Origin: Candidatus Bathyarchaeota archaeon
Lineage (GTDB): Archaea > Thermoproteota > Bathyarchaeia > Bathyarchaeales > Bathycorpusculaceae
Direction: 5' to 3'
Length of the DNA stretch: 6,421 bases
NCBI GenBank assembly: GCA_030630585.1
Contig: DAOVMU010000091.1
Span: 1 to 6,421, forward strand
Notes under the pieces: model-generated
The model's database searches: none
What the model saw: only the letters and a program-made list of their open reading frames with translations
Told to the model about the DNA's origin: nothing
In this document: positions 1 to 5,842 of the stretch, in pieces
Numbering within the stretch: position 1 is the first letter of the stretch
Layout: every line of letters starts with the position of its first letter
Made by a program: the position numbers and the translations under genes

Positions 1-1
1 A

Positions 2-70
2 GTATTAGATGCGTTAGGTTTAGACTTCGACGAAATAATAGGATTAACGAAACTGGAACGCTTCATGTAA
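2..70 (+). CDS. C-terminal 22 codons of an unidentified plus-strand protein (5' end outside window)
   Basis: The second forward frame is open from the window edge to a TAA at 68-70 and ends in an acidic, leucine-rich helix-like tail (LGLDFDEIIG, then LTKLERFM). The composition looks protein-like; the first frame is also open here but reads as arginine-rich noise. The stop lies inside the 3' end of the minus-strand QueT gene, so the two genes are convergent and overlap by 8 bp. Too little is present to name a family. With 22 codons a chance open frame is quite possible, so confidence is limited. Confidence 0.45.
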   Translation, partial: VLDALGLDFDEIIGLTKLERFM

Positions 71-560
71 CTTTCAACCCAGCTTTTTTCATGAATTGCA
101 AGATCAAATAGCCAATAAGATTGATGCTAATCAAGGAGCCAGTGAAAATGCCTAACCACCATACCCACAGCTCCATCTCCGTCAATATTGCCAAATACGT
201 TCCAACAATGAAAGTTATCACAATAGTTGCAACTGTGCAACCAGCAAAGTCGCTTATGATGCTATCACGTTTCAGAACTGATATTTTCCATGCAAAAACG
301 CTGGCAATGAAATTGGCCAATGCCCCTAAGCTTAGGTCTGTGACAATGCTTGGCATTGGACTAGCAACATTGCCGATCAAACAACCTAGAGTAACTCCTA
401 TAACCGCAGGCCATCCGAAAATTACTGAAAGCGGAATCAAGGCATCAGCTATTCTCACCTGAACCAGTCCAAAGCTTAAACTAGATAAAACCAATACTAA
501 AACTGCATACAAAGCCGCAAAAATCGCTGTTAAAGCTATATCCTTGCTGTTAAATCTCAA
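63..560 (-). CDS. queT: QueT-family transporter S component (probable 7-deazaguanine/queuosine precursor uptake)
   Basis: This is a 165-residue membrane protein with about five to six hydrophobic segments. Seen: the N-terminus (KDIALTAIFAALYAVL) leads into the first helix; residues 34-41 are QVRIADAL, followed by a Pro-containing helix; GCLIGN is at about 59-64; and a D...LGALANF stretch is at about 75-84. This pattern matches the QueT family, which in bacteria are substrate-binding S subunits of ECF-type vitamin transporters linked to queuosine precursors. In an archaeon the likely cargo is a preQ0/preQ1-like base for archaeosine or a related tRNA modification (inference). No ECF ATPase or T subunit is in view. 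The start is TTG at 558-560, because GGAGGT sits 6 nt upstream and the KDIAL helix begins just after; a longer frame from GTG 611 would translate the structured leader. There is no ATG before about residue 84, so a non-ATG start is required. Confidence 0.8.
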   Translation of the reverse strand: MRFNSKDIALTAIFAALYAVLVLVLSSLSFGLVQVRIADALIPLSVIFGWPAVIGVTLGCLIGNVASPMPSIVTDLSLGALANFIASVFAWKISVLKRDSIISDFAGCTVATIVITFIVGTYLAILTEMELWVWWLGIFTGSLISINLIGYLILQFMKKAGLKVT

Positions 561-627
561 ATCTTTACCTCCTACGCCGGGATTTATATGGCGGAACGGG
601 TGGAGGCCCACTCACCCACCAGCAAAA
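561..627 (-). promoter_or_regulatory. Structured 5' leader of queT with two competing pairings (candidate cis-regulatory RNA)
   Basis: Read on the minus strand, GGGTGAG (617-611) can pair with CTCCACCC (605-598) to give a 7-bp stem with a one-base bulge and a 5-nt loop. CCTCC (606-602), most of which lies in that stem, is also perfectly complementary to GGAGG (572-568) of the ribosome binding site, with an extra G-U pair possible. The two pairings are mutually exclusive, which is how many translational switches work. The pairing potential is seen; a switch role is inference. It does not match the preQ1-I consensus as I know it. The 5' limit is set by the TATA-like element and is approximate. 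Confidence 0.4.
567..572 (-). promoter_or_regulatory. Shine-Dalgarno GGAGGT that fixes the QueT start
   Basis: A full GGAGGT lies 6 nt before the TTG at 558-560. It favours this start over the in-frame GTG at 611, which has no such site at proper spacing. The same bases are complementary to CCTCC at 602-606 in the leader. Confidence 0.75.
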
Positions 628-646
628 CCTATCACATAGACTTCGC

Positions 647-654
647 ATTATAAA
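647..654 (-). promoter_or_regulatory. TATA-like element for queT
   Basis: TTTATAAT on the minus strand lies just past the stop of the upstream gene and about 25 nt before a plausible transcription start near 627, giving a leader of roughly 65 nt. Archaeal TATA boxes sit about 25 nt before the start site. It suggests that queT has its own promoter. A second AT-rich element (TATAAAT, 582-588) lies inside the leader. Confidence 0.5.
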
Positions 655-670
655 TGTTACTATTGAAACT

Positions 671-1315
671 TTAACTTTCCGTGTTTGACACAGCTTTGTT
701 TCTTTCTTCAACGCGTTTTTCTGTCGTTACGTCTCCTGTTCTCGAGTTTGCACTTTCAGTGATTAACGATTCTTCAGCTCTTTCTTCAACAAGCCCTTCT
801 GTTATTGCGTTTTCAACTCTTGATTCTACACCTTCCTTGTTTGACACCTCTTCTGTTTTTTGTCCAACGTCTTCTTTCGTTATTGTTTCTCGGATTCTTG
901 ATTCTACATCAACATCTTCTGCGGCTGTTTCCTCTCTTTTAGAGGGCAATAGATTATGTGGGGGTGGAGGCGCTTTCAAGATGGTTGATAATAGGTACGT
1001 GGCTGCAAACGCGTTTTGGTAAACCTTCTGGAAAACGTATGGCACTTTTATTTCAGGGTCAACTTCTAACATCTTGTCTATTTCCACGTCTTTACCAGTT
1101 AGAGTTGCGGCGCCCTTAACTTCGAATTTCACTACGCTTGGTTTGGTTGTTAGAAACAAGCTGAAATTTACAATAACCGTTTGGCTCTTGCGTTCTTTCT
1201 CCTCTAACTTTGCCTTTACATCAAAATTGATAGCGCCTGTGTCGCCTTTAGCGCCCAGTCTGATACCTGCAATATTAGTTATGTCTACTGTAACCGAAAC
1301 CTTTGGGATATTCAA
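671..1315 (-). CDS. Probable SecB-like domain protein with a C-terminal tail of three 26-residue repeats
   Basis: The protein has 214 residues, with no signal peptide or membrane segment. Residues 4-90 look like a beta-sheet domain with alternating hydrophobic strands (VSVTVDITNI, GAINFDVKAKL, QTVIVNFSLFL, VVKFEVKGAATL). Then comes VPYVFQKVYQNAFAAT at 91-106 and a proline run (APPPPHNLL, 115-123). Four strands followed by a P-Y-x(n) helix and a Pro-rich exit resemble the SecB chaperone fold, which also has archaeal members; this is a pattern-based call, not proven. Residues 137-214 are three tandem 26-residue repeats rich in Glu, Thr, Ser and Arg, probably disordered or helical. The start is TTG 1313-1315: an in-frame stop lies shortly upstream and the next Met is residue 82. 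No good Shine-Dalgarno is present, so a near-leaderless transcript is possible. It may be a chaperone or adaptor; the function is unknown. Confidence 0.6.
   Translation of the reverse strand: MNIPKVSVTVDITNIAGIRLGAKGDTGAINFDVKAKLEEKERKSQTVIVNFSLFLTTKPSVVKFEVKGAATLTGKDVEIDKMLEVDPEIKVPYVFQKVYQNAFAATYLLSTILKAPPPPHNLLPSKREETAAEDVDVESRIRETITKEDVGQKTEEVSNKEGVESRVENAITEGLVEERAEESLITESANSRTGDVTTEKRVEERNKAVSNTES
674..907 (-). repeat. Three tandem 78-bp (26-codon) imperfect repeats in the SecB-like gene
   Basis: Units lie at 830-907, 752-829 and 674-751, coding residues 137-162, 163-188 and 189-214 with no leftover residue before the stop. Unit openings are VESRIRETIT, VESRVENAIT and ANSRTGDVTT. Shared positions include S-R at 3-4, a hydrophobic/T pair at 9-10 and E-rich stretches after. 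Units 1 and 2 share a 12-nt identical opening (GTAGAATCAAGA), consistent with fairly recent duplication; unit 3 has drifted. Confidence 0.75.
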
Positions 1316-1342
1316 TGTTGGGCAAATGATTGATTCCCCACA

Positions 1343-1352
1343 TTAATTAATT
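1343..1352 (-). promoter_or_regulatory. Weak AT-rich promoter candidate for the SecB-like gene
   Basis: AATTAATTAA is the only TATA-like stretch upstream of the TTG at 1315. It would place transcription start about 5-10 nt before the start codon, which would explain why no Shine-Dalgarno is seen. The rest of 1316-1471 shows no small gene, tRNA or clear terminator. Confidence 0.3.
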
Positions 1353-1471
1353 GAGCATGAAGCTAGTTCTCCGGCATTCTTCGTATTAAGCCTTCCCTTT
1401 CAACTGATTTTTGCCTTTTGTGTGTAACACGATGATACGTACACTATCAAGCAGGAAAATAGCTACGACAA

Positions 1472-2338
1472 TCACCATTGAATCAATAAGGCAACAGAAG
1501 TTGAAGCCGCCACTAGAAGTGAAATTATTACAACTATCTGGCGTTCAGTCAAAGGACGATGATAAGTAACAAGTGTAACCATACTCCTTACATGATCCGA
1601 AAACAGTTTTTTCCCATCAAAAGAAACACACGCTCTGCTTCCATAAACGAAATAGCTCAACAAAATCAAAGACGAGTTAAAAATGTATGGCAAAAGTGAA
1701 ATTAGCAAGCTGGATTTCAAATCTGAAATAACCGCAAAAGCAGCCAGTGTCATTCCAATGGCAAAAGATCCGGTATTGCCAACGAATATCTTACCTTGGA
1801 GATTGAAAAAGGCTAGCAAGAGCCACACGACTAGTGGAACGCATAATAAAATCACATTCGATCCTGAAACAGTCATCATCCCAATCATAATCACTGCTGG
1901 ACAGATTGTTTCTAAACCATTCAATCCCCCAAGCTGATTCACAGTATTGGTAGTTATAGTCACAATCAGCGGAATGATTATGAAATAGTAAAAAATGCCA
2001 AAATCTATGGCTCCGAAAATCGGTGTTGTTATAGATGTACGCACATCAAGTTGGGTGGCTAACGAGATAAGTGGTATTGCAGCTATCAGCGGAAAGAAAG
2101 CCTTGTAACGCCACTTCAAATCCATCCAGTCATCAAGCAACCCCATGAAACCACCGAATAATATGCAGACTGCTAAAATCAAAGCTGGAGAAACATTGTC
2201 AGAAGCATTAATTTCTGCTCGGCTAAACCAATACAATAAGAAGAGATAAGTCGCGCTAACTAGAACGTAGATTACACCTAGACCATTTGGAACTAAAGGC
2301 TTGTTTGGCTTATGAAGGTCGTGAGCCTTGGGAAACAA
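1472..2338 (-). CDS. ALG7/DPAGT1-like glycosyltransferase family 4 protein (polyprenyl/dolichyl-phosphate sugar-1-phosphate transferase homologue), variant
   Basis: The protein has 288 residues and about nine membrane segments. Family enzymes transfer GlcNAc-1-phosphate (or a similar sugar) from UDP-sugar to a dolichyl or polyprenyl phosphate, starting glycan-lipid assembly on the cytosolic face. Seen: the substrate-loop start HDLHKPNKPLVP at 6-17; the DD motif D69-D70 followed by the WRYK loop; the helix with N131/N134 leading to GGLNGLE at 137-143; KIFVGNTGS at 183-191; and the last cytosolic loop ending HRPLTERQ at 260-267. The DD...WRYK and NGLE blocks resemble eukaryotic ALG7/DPAGT1 more than bacterial MraY. 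Two oddities: it begins just after where helix 1 normally lies, and N188 replaces the usual metal-binding Asp of the GD motif. The TTG start is set by AGGAG 7 nt upstream and by the in-frame TGA that is the stop of aglB. It lies 12 bp behind aglB, so it is probably co-transcribed in N-glycosylation. Activity is uncertain. Confidence 0.8.
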   Translation of the reverse strand: MFPKAHDLHKPNKPLVPNGLGVIYVLVSATYLFLLYWFSRAEINASDNVSPALILAVCILFGGFMGLLDDWMDLKWRYKAFFPLIAAIPLISLATQLDVRTSITTPIFGAIDFGIFYYFIIIPLIVTITTNTVNQLGGLNGLETICPAVIMIGMMTVSGSNVILLCVPLVVWLLLAFFNLQGKIFVGNTGSFAIGMTLAAFAVISDLKSSLLISLLPYIFNSSLILLSYFVYGSRACVSFDGKKLFSDHVRSMVTLVTYHRPLTERQIVVIISLLVAASTSVALLIQW

Positions 2339-2345
2339 TCCATTT

Positions 2346-2350
2346 CTCCT
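2346..2350 (-). promoter_or_regulatory. Shine-Dalgarno AGGAG of the ALG7-like gene, abutting the aglB stop
   Basis: AGGAG directly follows the TGA of aglB and lies 7 nt before TTG 2338. This layout suggests translational coupling of the two membrane glycosylation genes and supports the TTG start. Confidence 0.65.
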
Positions 2351-4603
2351 TCATTCACTTGGATAATTGATTTTGTAGAGACAAACAAGTGGGACAATAC
2401 CTACTTCTCTACCAACTGGATAATGCTCGAAGGTGACTTCTAACCCAGCAAAATAAGCTTCTTCAAAATACACTGGCGTTCTATAATCCTTTTCGTTGGG
2501 ATCTGGCACGTTGGCGTCAACACACCAAATATGTTTTCCGTAGCTCATAAGTTTAAAGAGGGTAGAGTTTTCGCCCCTATCAGTCCACTGCAAGGGCCAT
2601 CTTTTCGCGCTCGCTAGAGTCTCGTTGTAGACTGCAAAAGGTTCGTCATCAGTCCATCCAGACTCTATATCTATCAAACTCTCATTCAAAAAGCGTCCAT
2701 AGGCTTTTCCGGATATCTTCGCCATCCACGACCATTTTCCTTCGTCACCGGAGCCAAACCATTCTCCATACGTATAGAAAGTTGTGAATACGAGAATGTA
2801 TTCCGCGTTGTAACGCTTTAGCATTTCCAGTGCTTGTGTTTCGTTTGCCATAAAAATGAAACCAACATTTTCTATCTGAGTCCTGTTTACTGTAGCGTTA
2901 TCGGCAAGCGATGTCACATTGCCCATGATTGTTAACCAATATCCATAGTCCCACCAGCTGCAAACAACAGTGGTCGCTTTCAGATTACTTCTCATCCAAT
3001 TCGACATTTGTAGCCATGGATGTGGGTGTTTCAGCTCGCCCAGCTCGTTAGGCGGTACAGGAAGACTGTCAGTGATTATAGTGGCTGGAGACGAAGCTTG
3101 TGTGTACACTCTAGGCGTTGGAAAAGCGAAATTCGTCAGCAGAATAAGGAAAATTAGAAATACAGCGGCACCACTAAACTCCTTTCCAACAGGTTGTAAA
3201 CCATGCTTCTTCTTCACAGTAATTCTTGGCGGTTCCTTCAATAGGGCGATAAATGGTTTTAGTATTCCTGTTATCCCAACGGATGCCAAAAGACTGAATA
3301 CAGGAGCCATAAGTAGAAGTAAACGCACCATGGAGCAAGCAAAGTAGAGAGACGTTAGACCCAGAATCAAGAGAAACAAGTTTTTGTCGTTGAGGTCCCT
3401 CAATATGAAGAAGAAACTGGCTACAAAGAAGATTATTCCTATTCCCATATCATAATACATAGACCCCCAAGCTGAAATCCTATGCTCAGCCACAGACTCT
3501 ATAAGCGGAGACCCTGCACGTGCTAGCGGATTCAGAACAGAAATAAATTTTCCAGCCATGCCTCGCATGTAACCAAACTGGGAAAGAACGAAAAAACCAC
3601 CAACTAACACAGCGAGAAAAACTACAATGAATACAGTCCTCCATTTTATTGATGTCACGGCTCGAAAAACTTCACATAGACACAGCAGTGCAAATACACC
3701 AGCCACTGGCAAAATGGCGCTTGTAGTCAGATAAGTTGGCGTGAGTTTTGGAACCCATGCTGTAACGTACAAACCGAATCCAAAAGTTAGACTATAGGAT
3801 AACAAAAGACGCGGTGTGTACCTCTTGAGCAGTACCGACAGAAAAACAAAGAGTACTGTGACGCCGATGGCGTAGTATGCTGCGCCCCATGCGGAACAGA
3901 AGTACCCTAGGGCTGCACCTGATGCAAGTGCATATTTCATGCTTGAACTCAGTGGTCTATCCTCTTCTATTGCCCTTAAAAACAGAAAGATAAATATCAG
4001 AAAAGCTGGTATCCCTACTGTTTCATCGTCGAAGAATCCGACCTGAGTTCGCTGGATGTAGGAAGGACTTAGAGCTAGAAAAAGAGCTGCAAACAGCCCT
4101 ACAGATTTTCCTCCTATATCCTTACCTAGAAAATAAATCACTAGGCTGGCAAGCATACCCATAATGGCTGGGAAAATTGTGCAGAAATCCATTAAACTAA
4201 CATTCACTCCTAACGATGAGATTATGCTGTATAGAAATGCTGCTGTTAGTGGTAACCCGGGAAACCCAGTTTTTGCAACATTTATTCCGCTTGGATACCA
4301 TCTATAGAAGTCGCGCCATTGAGTAGGCCAAGCCCACGATATGAAACCATTTTTTACTATGTATTCTGTAAATCGAAATTGAAAGTAAGGATCAAACTCG
4401 GATAGATGCAGCTGTACCGGCTCTGCTCCTAGAGCGACCTCCCAGCGTAAAGGGAACAAACGTATTGTGAAAGCTACGAAGAGTATGAGAACCAGAACTG
4501 AAAAAGTAAGTACAGAGCTGTGGCGTACCTTAACGCGAAGCTTTCCTAAACTTTTTAAGCTATTTACAAGGCGTTCCTTCGACAGAAAGTTTCCAACCCT
4601 CAT
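2351..4603 (-). CDS. aglB: Oligosaccharyltransferase STT3/AglB (dolichyl-phosphooligosaccharide-protein glycotransferase)
   Basis: The protein has 750 residues. It moves a lipid-linked glycan to Asn in N-x-S/T sequons on the outer face of the membrane; archaea use this single subunit. Seen: a basic N-terminal 30 residues, then helix 1 (about 31-50); the first acidic motif at D71 (FDPYF) in the first external loop; the second at FFDDE (D192-x-E194); SVAE at 370-373 in the external loop that carries the S/T-x-x-E motif; a conserved Arg (R427) in MVRLLLLMAP; and about 13 membrane helices to residue 491. A soluble C-terminal domain follows with WWDYG at 550-554 and an exact DxxKxxxMxxI motif at 620-630. 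All signature motifs are present, so it should be active. The ATG start is preceded by a weak AAGGGA. It lies 64 bp after gcvT and 12 bp before the ALG7-like gene. Confidence 0.95.
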   Translation of the reverse strand: MRVGNFLSKERLVNSLKSLGKLRVKVRHSSVLTFSVLVLILFVAFTIRLFPLRWEVALGAEPVQLHLSEFDPYFQFRFTEYIVKNGFISWAWPTQWRDFYRWYPSGINVAKTGFPGLPLTAAFLYSIISSLGVNVSLMDFCTIFPAIMGMLASLVIYFLGKDIGGKSVGLFAALFLALSPSYIQRTQVGFFDDETVGIPAFLIFIFLFLRAIEEDRPLSSSMKYALASGAALGYFCSAWGAAYYAIGVTVLFVFLSVLLKRYTPRLLLSYSLTFGFGLYVTAWVPKLTPTYLTTSAILPVAGVFALLCLCEVFRAVTSIKWRTVFIVVFLAVLVGGFFVLSQFGYMRGMAGKFISVLNPLARAGSPLIESVAEHRISAWGSMYYDMGIGIIFFVASFFFILRDLNDKNLFLLILGLTSLYFACSMVRLLLLMAPVFSLLASVGITGILKPFIALLKEPPRITVKKKHGLQPVGKEFSGAAVFLIFLILLTNFAFPTPRVYTQASSPATIITDSLPVPPNELGELKHPHPWLQMSNWMRSNLKATTVVCSWWDYGYWLTIMGNVTSLADNATVNRTQIENVGFIFMANETQALEMLKRYNAEYILVFTTFYTYGEWFGSGDEGKWSWMAKISGKAYGRFLNESLIDIESGWTDDEPFAVYNETLASAKRWPLQWTDRGENSTLFKLMSYGKHIWCVDANVPDPNEKDYRTPVYFEEAYFAGLEVTFEHYPVGREVGIVPLVCLYKINYPSE

Positions 4604-4636
4604 TTGACCATCCCTTTAACACAAATCATTGAGGTG

Positions 4637-4644
4637 TTTTATTT
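4637..4644 (-). promoter_or_regulatory. Possible internal TATA-like element before aglB
   Basis: AAATAAAA in the 64-bp gcvT-aglB gap is centred about 37 nt before the ATG, allowing a start site with a 10-15 nt leader. It could give aglB and the ALG7-like gene a promoter of their own. It is short and AT-rich by composition, so the call is weak. Confidence 0.3.
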
Positions 4645-4667
4645 CTCTTGCGGTTAATTATTGGTTT

Positions 4668-5825
4668 TCACGTTGTGATCTTTCTCTTGTAGCCGTATTT
4701 TCTAGTGTCATAAAACGGAAATGATACAATTTTCCCTTTTGCCAATCTGTTACGCATCTTAACGTTGATCAAGTTCCCTTCCTGAGCTTGAGCCGTCTGA
4801 ATGTAAGCCATTCCTATACCATATTCAAGTAGTGGTGAGAATGTTCCACTTGTTATGTAACCTATTTTTCCGCCTTTATCGTCATAGATTTCGAAGCCTT
4901 GTCGAGGTATGCCTGGCGCCATCATCTGTATTCCAACGCGTTTACGTTTTATTTCTTTATTTTTCTGTTTCAACAGTGCATCTTTTCCTATGAAATTTCC
5001 TTTCTGAAATTTGACAACGAAGCGTAGCCTTGCTTCTAAGGGAGTGGTGCTTTCGTCAATGTCATTTCCATATAGACACATTCCAGCTTCAAGCCGCAAG
5101 GTGTTTCTTGCTCCTAGGCCACATGGTTCTATTTCGAAGGATTGACCAGCTTCAAGAATGGCGTTCCATAACTTAACCGCGTTGTCAGGTTCCTTTAATG
5201 AGACGTTCCATACGAAGATTTCAAAGCCATCTTCACCTGTATAGCCAGTTCTAGAGATAAAAACCTCTACATCCATTAAACGTGAATGGGCACATTTGAA
5301 CCTTCCAATTTTGTTCAGATCTGCTGAGGAAATCTTTTGCAATGTATTTTCAGCTTTTGGACCTTGAACTGCAAACATTGCCACATCATCTGAAACGTCT
5401 TTAATTTTCACATCGAAGTGTTCAGCGTTTTTAATCATCCAATTGTAATCTTTTTCTCTGTTACTCGCGTTGAAAACTATCAGAGACTTTTCTGTCTCTA
5501 ACCGATATACAACGAAGTCATCTATTATACCACCATTTGCGTTGCACATAACTGAATATTGAGCACTGTTAGGTGACAGCCCAGAAACATCATTTGTTAT
5601 GACGTAGTTCAGGAAACGCTCCGAGTCAACACCCGTAATTGAAACTCGTCCCATATGGGAAATATCAAAGATGCCAACGCTGTTTCTCACTGCCAAATGT
5701 TCGGAGATTACTCCTTTATACAATAAGGGCATTTCAAAACCAGCAAAAACAGTTATTTTCGCTTTTTTCCGGTGTACATTATAGAGTTGAGTTCTTCGCG
5801 CCTCTGCGCGCGGTTTTTCTGACAA
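4668..5825 (-). CDS. gcvT: Aminomethyltransferase, glycine cleavage T protein
   Basis: The protein is 385 residues, slightly longer than the usual 360-370. T protein takes the aminomethyl group from lipoylated H protein, releases ammonia and leaves the one-carbon unit on tetrahydrofolate (or an archaeal pterin); it is cytosolic. Seen: FAGFEMP at 27-33; HLAVRNSVGIFDISHMG at 43-59; GGIIDD at 98-103, which contains the catalytic Asp pair; QGP at 154-156; SRTGYTGEDGFEI at 191-203; GARNTLRLEAG at 238-248; and the C-terminal barrel with GYITSGTFSP at 322-331. N241 stands where most members have Asp. The start is TTG 5823-5825, with GAGGGG 7 nt upstream; the next Met (residue 32) lies inside the conserved domain. 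It follows the zinc-ribbon gene by 17 bp. No gcvH, gcvP or lpd is in view, so whether a full cleavage system exists cannot be judged here. Confidence 0.95.
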   Translation of the reverse strand: MSEKPRAEARRTQLYNVHRKKAKITVFAGFEMPLLYKGVISEHLAVRNSVGIFDISHMGRVSITGVDSERFLNYVITNDVSGLSPNSAQYSVMCNANGGIIDDFVVYRLETEKSLIVFNASNREKDYNWMIKNAEHFDVKIKDVSDDVAMFAVQGPKAENTLQKISSADLNKIGRFKCAHSRLMDVEVFISRTGYTGEDGFEIFVWNVSLKEPDNAVKLWNAILEAGQSFEIEPCGLGARNTLRLEAGMCLYGNDIDESTTPLEARLRFVVKFQKGNFIGKDALLKQKNKEIKRKRVGIQMMAPGIPRQGFEIYDDKGGKIGYITSGTFSPLLEYGIGMAYIQTAQAQEGNLINVKMRNRLAKGKIVSFPFYDTRKYGYKRKITT

Positions 5826-5832
5826 AATTCTT

Positions 5833-5838
5833 CCCCTC
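5833..5838 (-). promoter_or_regulatory. Shine-Dalgarno GAGGGG setting the gcvT TTG start
   Basis: GAGGGG lies 7 nt before TTG 5825 in the 17-bp gap after the zinc-ribbon stop. It supports the non-ATG start and independent ribosome loading inside the operon. Confidence 0.6.
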
Positions 5839-5842
5839 TAGA

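Noticed and set aside
121..462. Open plus-strand frame of 113 codons
   Set aside because: It lies wholly antisense to queT, has no recognisable motif and mirrors the codon pattern of the membrane protein.
582..588. TATAAAT as the main queT promoter (leaderless transcript)
   Set aside because: It would put the RNA start at or past the GGAGGT, making that site useless. The upstream TTTATAAT fits better, though a second promoter is not excluded.
561..611. Longer queT version starting at GTG 611
   Set aside because: The extra 17 residues are Pro/Gly/His-rich, cover the leader stem and have no properly spaced ribosome site; GGAGGT clearly serves TTG 560.
681..1346. Two open plus-strand frames (681-1022 and 1074-1346)
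   Set aside because: Both are antisense to the SecB-like gene. The first is Ser/Thr-rich because it reads the reverse of the Glu/Arg-rich repeats.
1433..1449. Short inverted repeat TGATA...TATCA as a terminator after the ALG7-like gene
   Set aside because: It has only 5-bp AT-rich arms and no T-rich run follows on the minus strand, so it is expected by chance.
1316..1471. tRNA or small RNA gene in the 156-bp gap
   Set aside because: No cloverleaf, T-loop GGTTCGAATC-like motif or convincing C/D box pair was seen on either strand.
1683..1937. Open plus-strand frame of 84 codons
   Set aside because: It is antisense to the ALG7-like gene, whose motifs clearly mark the coding strand.
2970..3347. 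Open plus-strand frame of 125 codons
   Set aside because: It is antisense to the WWDYG and last-helix region of aglB, with no domain or ribosome site.
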